A stretch of 64,000 nucleotides of DNA from contig NC_134117.1 in assembly GCF_040939455.1 (NCBI RefSeq), positions 65,928,501 to 65,992,500 of the forward strand, given 5' to 3'. Made by a program: the position numbers and the translations under genes. Below the pieces are notes generated by a model. It was not told the origin of the DNA. It searched no databases and saw only the letters and a program-made list of their open reading frames with translations. Positions 1 through 14,620 of the stretch are shown one piece after another; position 1 is the first letter of the stretch; the number at the start of each line of letters is the position of its first letter. The DNA is from Microcebus murinus. Taxonomy: Eukaryota; Chordata; Mammalia; Primates; Cheirogaleidae.

Positions 1-1230
1 TCCATTAACTGATATTTGAAATGTTGATCTAGCCTTGTGTACCCAGAATAGATTCCACTCAGTGTGGTATAATATTCTTTTTATACATTGTTGGATTCAA
101 TTTATAAATATTTTGTTGAGAAATTTTGCATGTAGGTTTATACGAGATATTGTTCTGAGGTTTTTCTTTCTTGTAATGCCTTTACATGGTTTTGGTATTA
201 GAGTAATGTCAGTTTTTAAGAATGAGTATTCCTTATGCTTCTATATGCTGGAAGAGAGTGTAGAGAATTGTATAATTTCTTATTTATATGTTTGGTAGAA
301 TTCATTGGTAAAACCATCTGGGCTTGACACTTTCTATTCTGGAAGGTTGTTAATTATTGATTAAATTTACTTAATACTTATGAACTATTCAAATAATCTA
401 TTTTTTCTTGTGTGAATTTTAATAGACTATATCTTTCAAGGAATTAGTCTATTTTGTTTATTATCAAATTTGTGGGCATAGAATTATTTGCAGTATTTCT
501 TTATTATTATTTTGTTGTCCATAGGATCAGTAAAGATGATACCTTTTTCACTTATAATATTAGTAATTTGTATCTTTTTTTTCCTTGGTTAGCCTGACTA
601 GAAATTTATAAATTTCATTTATTTTTTCAAAGAATTACATTTGGCTTTGTTAATTTTCTCTATTGTTTTACTACTTTCAATTACACTGATTTCTATCTGT
701 AATTTTTAATATTTCTTTACTGAAGCCTGTTTTAAGTTTATATGCTCTTTTTCTTTAGTTTTCTAAAGTGAAAGTTTGGCTTACTGATTTTAGTTTTTTC
801 TTCTTTTCTAAAATATGCATTCAATGGTATAAATTTTCCTCTAAGCATTGCTTTAGTTACTTACACATGTTTTGATAAGTTGTAATTTTATTTTCATTTA
901 ATTCAAAATATTTTTACATTTCTCTTGAGATTTCTTCATTGAGCATGTGTTATTTAGAAGTTTGTTGTTTAATCTCAAAACATTTGAGATTTTCCAACCA
1001 TCTTTCTGTTACTGATTTCTAGTTTAATGTGCTTGTCATCTGAGTGCATACTTCATATGATTTATATTCTTTTAATTTGTTGATATTTGTTTTTTGGCCA
1101 AGAATGTGGTCAATCTTGGTGAATGTACCTTCTGAGCTTGAGCAGAATGTATATTCTGTTGTTGTTGGATGAAGAATTCTATAATTGTCAATTAGATGCA
1201 GTTGACTGATATTGTTTTTCAGTTCAACTG
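1..1230 (-). mobile_element. LINE-1 (L1M-type) ORF2 fragment
   Basis: AT-rich sequence that read on the minus strand is a decayed L1 ORF2, with stretches equivalent to the reverse-transcriptase side near base 100 and to the apurinic-endonuclease domain near 1020-1230. The minus frame at 1019-1276 still spells endonuclease-like text (EYTFCSS, KIDHILGQK), matching the 'FFS...F.RIDHILG' block of L1 endonuclease. Many stops and frameshifts show it is dead. The 5' side is cut by the Tigger-type element that begins at 1231. The left end lies outside the window. Confidence 0.8.
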
Positions 1231-2514
1231 CAGTCATGTATTGCTTACTAATGGGGGTATGTTCTGAGAGATGCACGATTAGGTGATTTCATTGTTGTAC
1301 AAACATCATAGCATGTACTTATACAAACCTGGATGGTATAGCCTACTACACACCTAGCCTATATGGTATGGCCTTTTGCTCTTAGGCTACAAAGCTGTAC
1401 AGCATATTACTCTACTGAATACTACAGGCAGTTGTGACACAATGATAAGTGTTTGTATATCTAAAAACATTTAAATGCAGAAAAGGTACAGTATACATGC
1501 AGTATAATGATAAAAAAAATGGTACACCTGTATAGAGCTTACTAGGAATGGAGCTTGCAGGACTGGAAGTTGCTTGGAGTGAGTCAGTGAGTGAATGGTA
1601 AGTGAATGTGAAGGCCGAGGACATTGCTGTAGGCTTATAAACATTGAATGCTTAGGCTAAAATAAATTTATGAAAAAAAATTTTTTTCAATAATAAATTA
1701 ACCTTAGCTTACTACAACTATTTTACTTCATAAACTTTAATTTTTTAACTTTTGTAATAATGCAGCTTAAAATATAAACACATTGTATACTTGTACAAAA
1801 TTATTTTCTGTCTTTATATGGTTTTTCTATAGCTTTTTAAAAAATTTATTTCAGCATATTATGGGGGTACAAATTTTAAGGTTTCAAAAAATGCCCTTTT
1901 CCCCCTTCCCTCACAAGTCTCAGTTTCCAGCATGACCATCCCCCAGATGGTGCGCATCTCACTCATTGTGTATGTATACACCGGCTCCCCTCCCCCCTCC
2001 CACCTGCCCAATACCCTATTACTGTAGTACTTATGTGTCCACTTAGATGCTGCTCAGTTAACACCAGTTTGCTGGTGAGTATATGTGGTGCTTGTTTTTC
2101 CATTCTATAGCTTTTTATTTTTTAATTTTTTTATGACACAAGCACACACATTACCCTAGGCCCACACAATGTTAAGATCATGAACATCAATTTCTTCCAC
2201 CTCCACATCTTGTTCCACTGAAAGGTCTTCAGGGGCAATAACAAGTATGGAGCTGTCATTTCCTATGATAACAATGCCTTCTTTCAGAATACCTCCTGTA
2301 GGAGCTGCCTGAGGCTGTTTTACACTTAACCTTCTTCTTTTTTTTAAAAAATAGCAGTAGAAGGAGTACACTCTAAAATAACAATAAAAAGTATAGTACA
2401 GTAATACACAAACCAGTAACTTAGTCATTTATTATCATTATCAATTATTATATACTATACATCATTGTATATGCTGTACTTTTGCAAGAATGGAAGTACA
2501 ATAGGTTTGTTTAC
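1231..2514 (-). mobile_element. Tigger-type (pogo/Tc1-mariner) DNA transposon, copy A, truncated
   Basis: Starts with CAGTCATG, as does the element at 50054-51228, and matches it in reverse orientation over most of its length. A minus frame at 2156-2428 encodes an acidic transposase C-terminus (GIVIIGNDSS, VEVEEIDVHDLN) that pairs with GIVIIGDDSS in copy B. The catalytic core is missing. The match to copy B stops near 2514, about 160 bp short of B's other terminal repeat, so this copy is truncated. It sits in the L1 endonuclease region and is interrupted at 1840-2102. Family label Tigger3/MER44-like is from memory. Confidence 0.7.
1840..2102 (-). mobile_element. L1 3' end, 5'-truncated, inserted in Tigger copy A
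   Basis: Reverse-oriented L1 3'UTR with the 'CATATTATGGGGGTACAAA' signature also seen at 8788 and 55530. It is flanked by a perfect 15-bp target-site duplication, TTCTATAGCTTTTTA, at 1825-1839 and 2103-2117, the expected mark of target-primed reverse transcription. The 3' tail appears as an A/T-rich run at 1839-1851. The intact duplication and good match to the other lineage-type 3' ends make it one of the younger insertions in this part of the window. Confidence 0.85.
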
Positions 2515-3060
2515 AGAGCTGGCTCAGTGGGAAGCCCCTGGGGTGCAGGTGGACCACACAGGGACTGATGGGAGGCCTGCAGGCATTGGAATGGATATGA
2601 GGCCCCTGTTGTTGGCAGGAAGACTTCAGGTTTGGTGCAGGTAGGAAACCTACAGGGCATCGATTTTTGTGTCAAGAAGACAGCAGACATTTTATCACCA
2701 GGCTGAGTCTGCAAGGTGATTGAGTGATCACACATTCTGGGCCTGTAGCTAGGACAGAGCTCCACTGGAAGTTCTCACATTCATACCCTGGACACAGACC
2801 CCTACCTTTTTCTGTGCAACACTGGAGAGCCCCTTCCTCTCAGGAGAGCCCTTTCCTCCTGCAGGGTCTCCCCAGCCCTTTATTGAGAAAGCTTAGCATT
2901 GTGCTTGCTTTAAAGGAAAGATGCTTAAATTAATTCTTTCTAATATCACAGGAAATACATTGAAGGATAAATGTGGAGATGAAGTGCAATAAATTAATGG
3001 ATGTCACACCTCTTTTCTAATATTAGCATTTAATGCTAAAACTGTTCAAATACTGCATCT
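2515..3060. other. Unidentified GC-richer stretch
   Basis: A block richer in G and C than its surroundings, between the broken edge of Tigger copy A and an old L1. It has short open frames on both strands (2511-2765 minus, 2724-2933 plus) with no protein features I recognise. It could be the remnant of an LTR or of a longer Tigger interior. Confidence 0.3.
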
Positions 3061-3197
3061 CACATATCTGTGTATGCTGTGTTTTCATTTCCATTCAATT
3101 TATACTATTTTCTAATTTGTCTTATGACTTGGTCTCTGACCCATGGGTTATGTAGAAGGATGTTTTTAAATTTCTCAATATTTGGATATTTCTAGGG
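3061..3197 (-). mobile_element. L1M ORF2 fragment (left part, split)
   Basis: Minus-strand L1 sequence just upstream of the endonuclease part ('GACCCATGGGTTATGTAGAAG' region). The match resumes at about 4098, so the plus-strand L1 piece at 3198-4097 appears to have been placed inside one older L1. Confidence 0.65.
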
Positions 3198-4097
3198 CAA
3201 TCAAGCAAGAGAAGAATATTAAGGGTATCCAAATTGGGAAAGAGGAGGTCAAACTATCACTCTTCTTTGATGGTATGATCTTGTGTCTAGAAAATCCCAA
3301 CGATTATGGAATCATGAGTCTCCTAGATTTGATGAACAAATTCAGCAAAGTCTCAGGATAAAAAATCAGTGTACTGAAATCAGTAGCATTTCTATATACT
3401 AATAATAGTCAAGACAAGAGTCAAATCAAGGACTTAATAATATTCACAATGGCTCCAAAGAAAACAAATACCTAGGAATATATTTAACAAAGGAGGTGAA
3501 AGATCTGTACAAGGAGAACAAAAAAACTCTGAGGCAGGAAATCACAGAGGATACAAACAAATGGAAAAAACACTTCATGCTCATGGATAGGTAGAATTGG
3601 CCTTGGATAGGTAGAATCGGCCTCGAAATGTCCATACTACCCAAAGTGATTAGCAAATTCAACATAATCCCCATCAAGTTACCAAAGTCATACCTCTCAG
3701 ATCTAGAAAAAGTAATTCTATGCTTCATTTGGAACCAGAAAAGAGTCCAAATAGCCAAAGCAATCTTAAGCAAAAAGAACAAAACTGGAGGTATCACACT
3801 ACCAGACTTCAAGCTATACTACAATGCTGTAGTACCAAAACAGCATGGTGTTGGTACAAAAATAGAGACATAAACCAGTGAAATAGGACAGAGAACCTGG
3901 ACTTAAAACCATCTACCTACAGCCAACTGATTTGACAAAGCAGACAACAACATACACTGGGGAAAAGAAGCCCTATTCAATAAATAGTGCTGAGAAAATT
4001 GGACAGCCACATGCAGGAGAATGAAACAGGACCCCTACCTTTCCTCACTCACAAAAATTAATTGAAGATGGATAAAAGACTTAGATCTAAGGTTATA
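3198..4097 (+). mobile_element. L1 ORF2 internal fragment on the plus strand
   Basis: Plus-strand ORF2 text covering the end of the reverse-transcriptase domain and part of the C-terminal region. The frame near 3628-3873 reads [11 protein letters not shown]...FIWNQKR...[14 protein letters not shown], a well-known ORF2 C-terminal block. The RT catalytic FADD motif near 3265 is decayed to FFDG. There is no L1 3'UTR or poly(A) at its right edge, so it is not a simple target-primed insertion. It lies between two halves of a minus-strand L1M. Confidence 0.8.
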
Positions 4098-4650
4098 GCT
4101 ATTTTTATGTTATCGATTTCTGGTTTAATTCTCTTGTTATAAGAGGACTACTTTGTTTGATATGAATTATTTTAAATATGTCAACATTTTTTTTTTTTGG
4201 TCTGGAATATGGTTTATCATGGTGAATGTTCCAAGTACACTTGAAAAAAATGTGTATGCTGTGATTGTTGGTGACAGAGTTCTATAAATATCATTTACAT
4301 CAAATCAATTGCTAATGTTTTTAGATTTTCTACACCTTCTTATTCTCAGTCTATATTCTCAGTTCTTTATTGAGAGAGGATTTTGATATCTGTCACTAAA
4401 ATTATGGATGTTTAAATTTAGCCTTTAGTTCTATCTGTTCTCACTTCATTTATTGTGATGCTGTATTTTTAGCTGCATACGTTTTTAGAATTGTTATGTC
4501 CTCTTTGTGAATTGATCCCTTTATCATTATGAAATGCCCTCTTTATTCGTGGTAACAGTCCTTGTTCTGAATTCTACTTTGTCTGATATTAATATAGCTT
4601 AACTAGCTTTCTTTTGATTAATGTCTTCATGGAACTGTAGACAGTTATTA
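4098..4650 (-). mobile_element. L1M ORF2 endonuclease region (right part, split)
   Basis: Continues the minus-strand L1 of 3061-3197 through the endonuclease part, with phrases such as 'TTTTGGTCTGGAATATGG' and 'AATGTTCCAAGTACACTTG' typical of L1M in reverse. Heavily mutated, no usable reading frame. Confidence 0.7.
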
Positions 4651-4955
4651 GGAATTGAACTATGTTTGGGTTGTTGTTCTGGTTACCAGCAATGTACCAT
4701 TGCCTTCAAATTTCTTTAATATTATCTTGTGCATAAAGTGGATACTGGGGTACTAGAAAATTTTTGTCATTGTTCCTACTTCACCTTCAGTTTCAGGCCT
4801 ACCCTATGAATGCGTGCACAGAGGAGACCTCTCTGTATTCTCTACACTATCCCCTTGATAAATTCTTCTGCCTTTTACTCTTTTGTTGCTTGATTGGTTT
4901 TACAAGCAAATTGCTTAATTTTCAAGGGTCTGGAGATTTTCCCTGTTACTGACTT
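4651..4955. other. Unidentified interval between L1 fragments
   Basis: About 300 bases with a short plus frame (4764-4952) and no recognisable protein. It is probably a very diverged L1 remnant or unique spacer. Confidence 0.25.
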
Positions 4956-5385
4956 CTTCTTTAGTTACATGTTGGTTAGAGAATATACTTTGTATGTTTT
5001 TAATAGTTTTAAATTTGTTAAGGTTTGTTTTACAATCCAGGATATGGTCTATTTGGGTAAATGTTTCTTGTAAACTTAAAAAAATGTGTATTTTGCTCTT
5101 GTTGGATAGAATATTTTATAAATGTTAATTAGATCCTGTTGATTGGCGGTGTTGTTGAGTTCTTCTATGTCTTTGCTGATTTTCAGTGTATTAGTTTTAT
5201 GTATTACTGAGAGAGGAGCATTGAAATCTCCATCTGTAATGGTAAATTTGTCAATTTCTCCTTCAGTTTTCTCAATTTTTATGCCTTGTGTTTTGGGGGG
5301 TTATTATTAGGTACATGAGCATTTAGGACTGTTTTGTCTTCATGGTGAATTGACCCTTGCATCATTATGTAAAGTTTCTGTTCTT
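4956..5385 (-). mobile_element. L1M endonuclease-region fragment
   Basis: A further minus-strand copy of the same ORF2 endonuclease segment seen at 1017-1230 and 4098-4650 ('ATGGTCTATTTGGGTAAATG', 'ATTGACCCTTGCATCATTATG'). It abuts the 3' end of the next L1 at 5386, which probably inserted into it. Confidence 0.7.
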
Positions 5386-8727
<3,342 letters not shown>

Positions 8728-10082
8728 TTAAAAAATTTATTTATTTATTTATTTTCCCTGGGTTTAACTTATTCTTTTTTTTAATTTCAGCGTATTATGG
8801 GGGTACAAATGTTAAGGTTATGTATATTGCCCATGCCCCCCCCTCGAGTCAGAGCTTCAAGTGTGACCATCCCCCAGACGTTGCACATCTCACTCATTAT
8901 GTGTGCATATACTCATCCCCTCCTCCTCCCTCCCACCTGCCCAACGCCCAATTAATGTTATTCCTATATGTCCACTTAGGTGTTGATCCGTTAATACCAA
9001 TTTGCTAGTGAGTCCATGTGGCACTTGTTTTCCCATTCTTGAGATACTTCACTTAGTAGAATGGGTTCAAGCTCTATCCAGGAAAATACAAGAGGTGCTA
9101 GATCACCATTGTTTCTTATAGCTGAATAGTACTCCATGGTATACATATACCACATTTTATTAATCCCTCATGTATTGATGAGCAATTGGGTTGTTTTCAC
9201 AACTTTGCAATTGTGAATTATGCTGCTATAAACATTCGAGTGGAGGTATCTTTTTTGTAGTGTCATTTGATCTTTTGGGTAGACGCCCAGTAGTGCAATT
9301 GCTGGATCAAATGGTAGATCTACTTGTATCACTTTAAGGTATCTTCATATTGCTTTCCATAGAGGTTGAACTAGTCTGCAGTCCCACCAGCAGTGTAGGA
9401 GTGTTCCTATCTCTCCACATCCACACCAACATTTATTGTTTGGGGACGTTTTGATGAAGGCCATTCTCACTGGAGATAAGTGATATCTCATTGCAGTTTT
9501 GATTTGCATTTCCCTGATGATTAGAGATGTTGAGCATTTTTTCATATGTTTGTTGGCCATTATTCTGTCTTCTTTAGAGAAGTTTCTGTTCATGTCCTTT
9601 GCCTAGTTTTTGATAGGATTGTTTGATTTTTCCTTGCTGATTTTCCTGAGTTCTAAATAGATTCTATTTATCAGCCCTTAATCGGATGTGTAGCTTGCAA
9701 AAATTTTTTCCTATTCTGTGGGTTGTCTGTTTGCTCTCTTGACAGTTTCTTTGGCTGTGTAAAAGCTTTTTAATTTGATCAGGTCCCATTTATTTATTTT
9801 TGTTGCTGCTGTGATTGCCTTTGGGGTCTTCTTCATAAATTCTTTGCGTAGGCCAATGTGTAGAAGAGTATTTCCAACATTTTCCTCTAGGATTCTAATA
9901 GTTTCACACCTAATGTTCAAGTCTGTTACCCAGCATGAGTTGATTTTTGTGAGAGGTGAAAGGTGTGGGTCTTGTTTCAGTCTTCTACATGTGGCTATCC
10001 AGTTTTCCCAGCACCATTTATTGAATAAGGATTCTTTCCCCCAGTGTATGTTTTTGTCTGCTTTGTTGAAGATTAGATGGCT
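8728..10082 (-). mobile_element. Younger L1, 5'-truncated, nested in an older L1
   Basis: L1 3'UTR with the 'CGTATTATGGGGGTACAAA' signature at 8790, followed in reverse by the ORF2 C-terminus. Minus frames at 9345-9593 and 9711-10091 are long for this window. The first keeps the cysteine-rich ORF2 tail (CWCGCGEIG, then CWWDC) and the second reads [17 protein letters not shown]. The older L1 matches on both sides of it. Short possible target duplication ATATTT at 8722-8727 and 10083-10088. The right edge is where ORF2 text stops near 10082. The tail looks double (see findings). Confidence 0.85.
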
Positions 10083-10605
10083 ATATTTCATTCTTGACCC
10101 AATAATTGTTCAGCAGCAGGTTGTTTAATTTCTATGACTTAATTGAGTATTACTTGTGGAATTGATTTCCAGTTCATTCCACTATGGTCTGAGAAGATAT
10201 ATGGTATGATTTTGATTTTTGTAAATTTTTTGAGACATGCTTTGTGGCCCAAGATATGATCAATCTTGGAGAATGCTCCATACACTGATAAGAAAATGTA
10301 TATTCTGTGGTTTTGGGGTACAAAGTTCTGTAAATGTTTGTTAGGTCCATTTGTTTTAGATCAGCATTTAAGTCCAGTGTTTATTTATTTTCTGTTTGAT
10401 GATTTGTGCAGTTCTGATGAGAGTGGGGTGTTGAAGTCCCTGATGATTACATTGTTGCTATTTATTTCCTTGCTTAGGTCTAGTAGAATTTGTTTTATGT
10501 ATCTGGAAGCTCCTATGTTTATTTAGGATTCTTATGTCTTCTTGTTGAATTTCTGTAATACAGCTGTTCTGATTTGTTCATTTCACCTTTGATTGTCACT
10601 GTTGA
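10083..10605 (-). mobile_element. L1 ORF2 endonuclease part, continuation of the outer L1
   Basis: Minus-strand L1 that picks up where the sequence left off at 8727 ('CAGCAGCAGGTTGTTTAATT') and runs into the endonuclease domain ('AAGATATGATCAATCTTGGA', then 'AATGTATATTCTGTGG'). The ORF2 match ends abruptly near 10605 without reaching the ORF2 start. Confidence 0.75.
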
Positions 10606-11914
10606 AGGCTGTGCTGGTTGATCTTTGTGCTGGTTATGGGGTTGTTCACCAGATAGTTGTGGGAAGTTCGAGTTGGGAGCTCAGGACCCTCTCCATGGAG
10701 GCTGGCATTGCGGGGTTTGCTCTGACTGGGGTTTTCCCACAGAGGTGACCGTGGCAGCTAGGTGAGGCTTTCTAGGCAGTAGTCATGGATTCCTGGGCTG
10801 TGAGAATTTGGTGAAACTAGTTCCCAGTGTATTGGTGGTCTGAGTCTAGGGTTGGTCCTGGGCAAGTTATTAGACTTTGGACCGGTTGCACCAACCCTGC
10901 AGTGGTGGAAACTCAGGGGTGGGATCTTGGGGTCCAGGTACAGCACTGGAATCTCAGGAGTGTTGTCCTGGGCCTTGTGGGAGTTTTGGGGTAGCAGGGG
11001 TGGTGTCTTGGGCTCTGGCATGAGAGCCTCAGAGCTGGAACTGGGGAGGAGCCAGAATCAGGGCTTTTGAGCAGAGCCTTGGAGCCGGGAATAGGGCTGT
11101 GCAGCTGTGCAGGCAGCAGGCTGATCTGACCTGCAGGACAGGGTCAGGGCTGAGCAGGTGGTGGGCTATTCCTCAGGCTCGGGGACTGGTAATGCCAAGT
11201 CACATGGGTGGAGGTGGTTCCAGCAGCCTGGGAACTACAGAGTTTTCCCCATCCACTCCAAGACCCACTGAAGCAGTCACCCAAGGCCTCCCAGGTCGCA
11301 GCCTGCAGCGCCCCAGTCAACTCCTGTGCTCAGATCCCTGTGAGGGAGGGGTGCTTGGTTTCCAGTCATGGCGTCAGCTCAGAGGACCCTCTGCTTAGTC
11401 TGCTCACTCCTCATCCCAGTGGGGTGATGTGAAGGCCACTGCTGCAAAGCTTGTATCCTGTGCAGACTGGGTGCTTTGCACCCAAGAGCACAGGATGGCT
11501 CTAGCTATGGAAACCTGGGGTTGGCTGCCACCTGATCTCCACTGCACCTGTTGTCCAGTGCAATGGCTCCAACACAGACTTCAGGCAGGTCTTTGGTCCT
11601 TCCAGGGAGAGGCCTGAGGTGTTGGAGGGAGGCCTCTCACAGAGTGCCTGTGGGGTGAGTACAATGCCAGTGCTCTATCCTCCTAGTCTTTCCCATCTGT
11701 CCCACATGTAGACAGACCTTGTCCAGTGTATTACTCTGTCACCTTTTTCACACTGAGTGTCCCACGTTGCTTCTTTGTGATTTCACAATGTTCCTTCCAA
11801 GAAGAGCTATCTGTAGGTAATGGTCTGCCTACAATTACACTTTTTCTTTGAGACTGGTGTGCTTGTGGGCTGCTTCTAATCTCCCATCTTTCTAAATCCC
11901 TCCTCTTTACTTCT
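10606..11914 (-). mobile_element. Probable L1 5'UTR, GC-rich
   Basis: A GC-rich block of about 1.3 kb. Its right end, read on the minus strand, contains AAAGATGGGAGATTAGAAGC followed by AGCCCACAAGCACACCAG, resembling the start of a primate L1 5'UTR (AAGATGGC..ATTAG..GCAGC). Several short frames on both strands (10852-11070, 11099-11398, 11208-11432, 10758-11021) have no recognisable protein and are explained by high GC. If it belongs to the outer L1, ORF1 and the ORF2 start were deleted. It contains the former promoter of that element, now mutated. Confidence 0.55.
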
Positions 11915-14620
11915 GGTGATTTTCTTTGCTCTGAAATCTACTTTGTCCAATATAGATTTGGACAACTCCAACTTTCTTTTGTAATATAGCAACTCCAATA
12001 TAGCAACTCCAACTTTCTTTTGTAAAAGTTTGCATGTTATATCTTTTTCTATCCTTTTTCTTTTAACTTACCTAAAGCATTATATTTGAATGGTGTTTCA
12101 TATAAACAGTGCATAGGTGTATCTTGTTTTTTTGGTCCATTCTGATAATTTTATTCTTTTAATTGGTGTCTTCAGACCATTTATATGTAATATACTTATT
12201 GATATATTTGAATCTAAGTTTATTATTTGGTTTTAGATTGTTTCCTTCATTTTTGTCCCTCCATTCCCTGTTGCCTGCGTTCTTTTACATTGCTTGGGCA
12301 TTTTTTAGTATTCTATTTCACTTGCCCACTGACTTTTTTTGACTGTATCTCACTGCAGAATTTTTTAGTGATTGCTCTAGGCAGTTATTTACCTTTATCA
12401 CAGTTTAATTAGAATCAATATTTTATCAACTTCAAATGAAATATAGAAATCTTATCACCGTATGCATCCTGTTATCCTCCTCTTTGATGTTTCAATTGTT
12501 GTATTTTACTACTATATGCATTGAAAACCATATGAGACAGTGGTATAATTTTAACCTTCAACCAAGGAAGATATTTTAAGATCTCAAAGGGAAATAGTCT
12601 ATTTACCATTTTGTTTTCTTCCTTCATTCCTTAAGTTCTACTTTTCTTTCTGGTTATCATTTTGCTTTTGTCTGAAAAATGTATGGTAATTTTTTTCTAA
12701 AGAGGTCTGCTGGAAAAAAATTCTCCTAGGTTTTTTTATTTTAAATCTAAGAATATTTTATTTCACATTCTTTTAAAAAGAATATTTTCACTGGATAAAG
12801 AAATCTGGATCAATAGTTCCTTGTTGTTAGTAACTAAACAATGTGTGCCACTTGCTTCTGGTCTCCATGGTTTCTGATGAGAAATTCATTGTCATTTGAA
12901 TTATTGTCTTGCCACAGGTAATGCATTGCTTATCTCTGCCTGTCTGAAGGTTTTTTCACAGCCCCTAGTTCTCAGGAGTTTGAATATGTGTCTTAGGACA
13001 TGGATTTCTTTGGGGTTATCCTCTTTGGGATGTGTTGAACATTTTGAGTCTTTAAATTTGTGTCTTTTGCTAAACAGGAAGTTTTCAGCTATTCTTCAAA
13101 AAAATTTTCAGGTCTACATTCTTTCTTCCCTTCTTTTGGAACTCTAATGACACAATGTTAGGTATTTTGCTATTATTCCACATATTCCTGAGGCTCTCTC
13201 AAGTTTTTCAGTCTACTTTCTCTCTGTTGTTCAGACTGGATAATTTCTATTAGGCTATACAGAGTTCACTGATCCTTTCGTCTGTCATATCCATTCTGGT
13301 ATTAAGCTCTTTTAGTGCTTTCTTTTTTTAATTGTAGTTATTGTATTGTTCAGTTCTCATATTACATTTACATTCAACTCTTTTTTTTTATATCTTCCAT
13401 TTCTTATTGTGCCTATTTTGCCATTTATTTCATGGGTGTTATAAATTGGTTGGTGGAACATTTTTATATTAGCTGCTTTAAGTTCTTTGTCAGATAATTT
13501 TAACATATTTTATCTTGGTATTAGCATTCATTGATTTTTTTTCTCTTTGTCAATTGGGATTTTTCTTAGTTCTTCATATACTGAATAATTTTTTATTTTA
13601 TCCTGGGCATTTTGGATATTACATTATGAGGTTCTGGGTCTTTTAAAAATCCTATGAAAAATAATATTTTTGTTTTAGCAGGAAGTCAACCTGTTTAGTT
13701 TTAGAATGCACATTCCAACCCACCTTCTGCGGGCTATTGTCCCAAAGTTAATGCAGATTTCAAAGTCTTTGCAATGCTATTTGGAGCTGTCCCATGTGTG
13801 TGCCACACTGTGGTCAGTCTGAGACCTGGGCAATAATCTGTTAGTTCCATCCTCAAATTCTTTGCTACGTTAGTTAAACCAGATCCACCTCTGCCCAACT
13901 TTGGGTTGAGGGCAGAAATTCATTAAGAAAACTTTTGTGGTATCTCTTTCCCAAGGTCTTCCGTCTCTGTGATTTCTTGCCTGTTATTTTCTAGTTTCGT
14001 GCCCCCCTCTTAATTCTTAGGCCATAAAACTGGGGCTTTAGTTATCCTTCCCTGTCATATGCCTCTGCAACTGCTCCTGCAGCCAGAGACAAGCAAGAGG
14101 ATAGAGGGAGAAAGAGAATCAATAAGGGTTTGGCTCACCCTCTGGGGACCAGCGCTCCACAGATTTGTAAAGAATGGTTGCCTTCCCTCAGTCTAGATTC
14201 CTATGGGCCCTAACATCCATTACTGCTTCCACCACCAAGAGCCTGCATCAAGTTCAGGACACAAGAAAATGGAAAAAAAAAATTAGCCCAAGATTTTCAT
14301 GCTGTCTTTAAGCGTTAGGAATTCCTTTTTCCGCTTATTGAGCCTAAACTCAAGGGCTTTTCCTAGAGTTCTTTCTCCACCCTGGTGCCAAATTCTGGAT
14401 TTCGGATTGTTTTTGTTAGGCTGATGGAAGGGGGGAAATGATAAATTTACCACCAGTTTGGTGGTACTTTGAATTCTGGTTTTCTTCCCTATTCTGCCCA
14501 TAATTATTTACTTTTCAAATTCCTCAAATAACTGCTGTATGCATTTTGTCCAGGTTTTATAGTTGCATTCCATGGGAGAGACAGAGTGGATTATACTTAG
14601 TCTATTAAATTGTAACTCCT
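11915..14620 (-). mobile_element. Old L1M, 5' half (endonuclease to 5'UTR)
   Basis: Reverse-oriented ancient L1. 11930-12250 is the start of ORF2 ('CTGAAATCTACTTTGTCC'). 12600-13650 carries the long upstream region typical of L1M ('TTGTTCAGACTGGATAATTT', 'ATCCTGGGCATTTTGGATAT'), and 13650-14600 its 5' portion. Open frames such as 12896-13147 are chance. A second copy of the same L1M segment lies at 33065-35400. No functional frame remains. Confidence 0.7.

Noticed and set aside
9711..10128. Overlapping 126-codon minus and 117-codon plus frames as genes
   Set aside because: The minus frame is the L1 ORF2 C-terminal part and the plus frame is its antisense shadow.
10758..11617. Cluster of short GC-rich frames as a small gene family
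   Set aside because: No domains and overlapping frames on both strands. The block is better explained as an L1 5'UTR.
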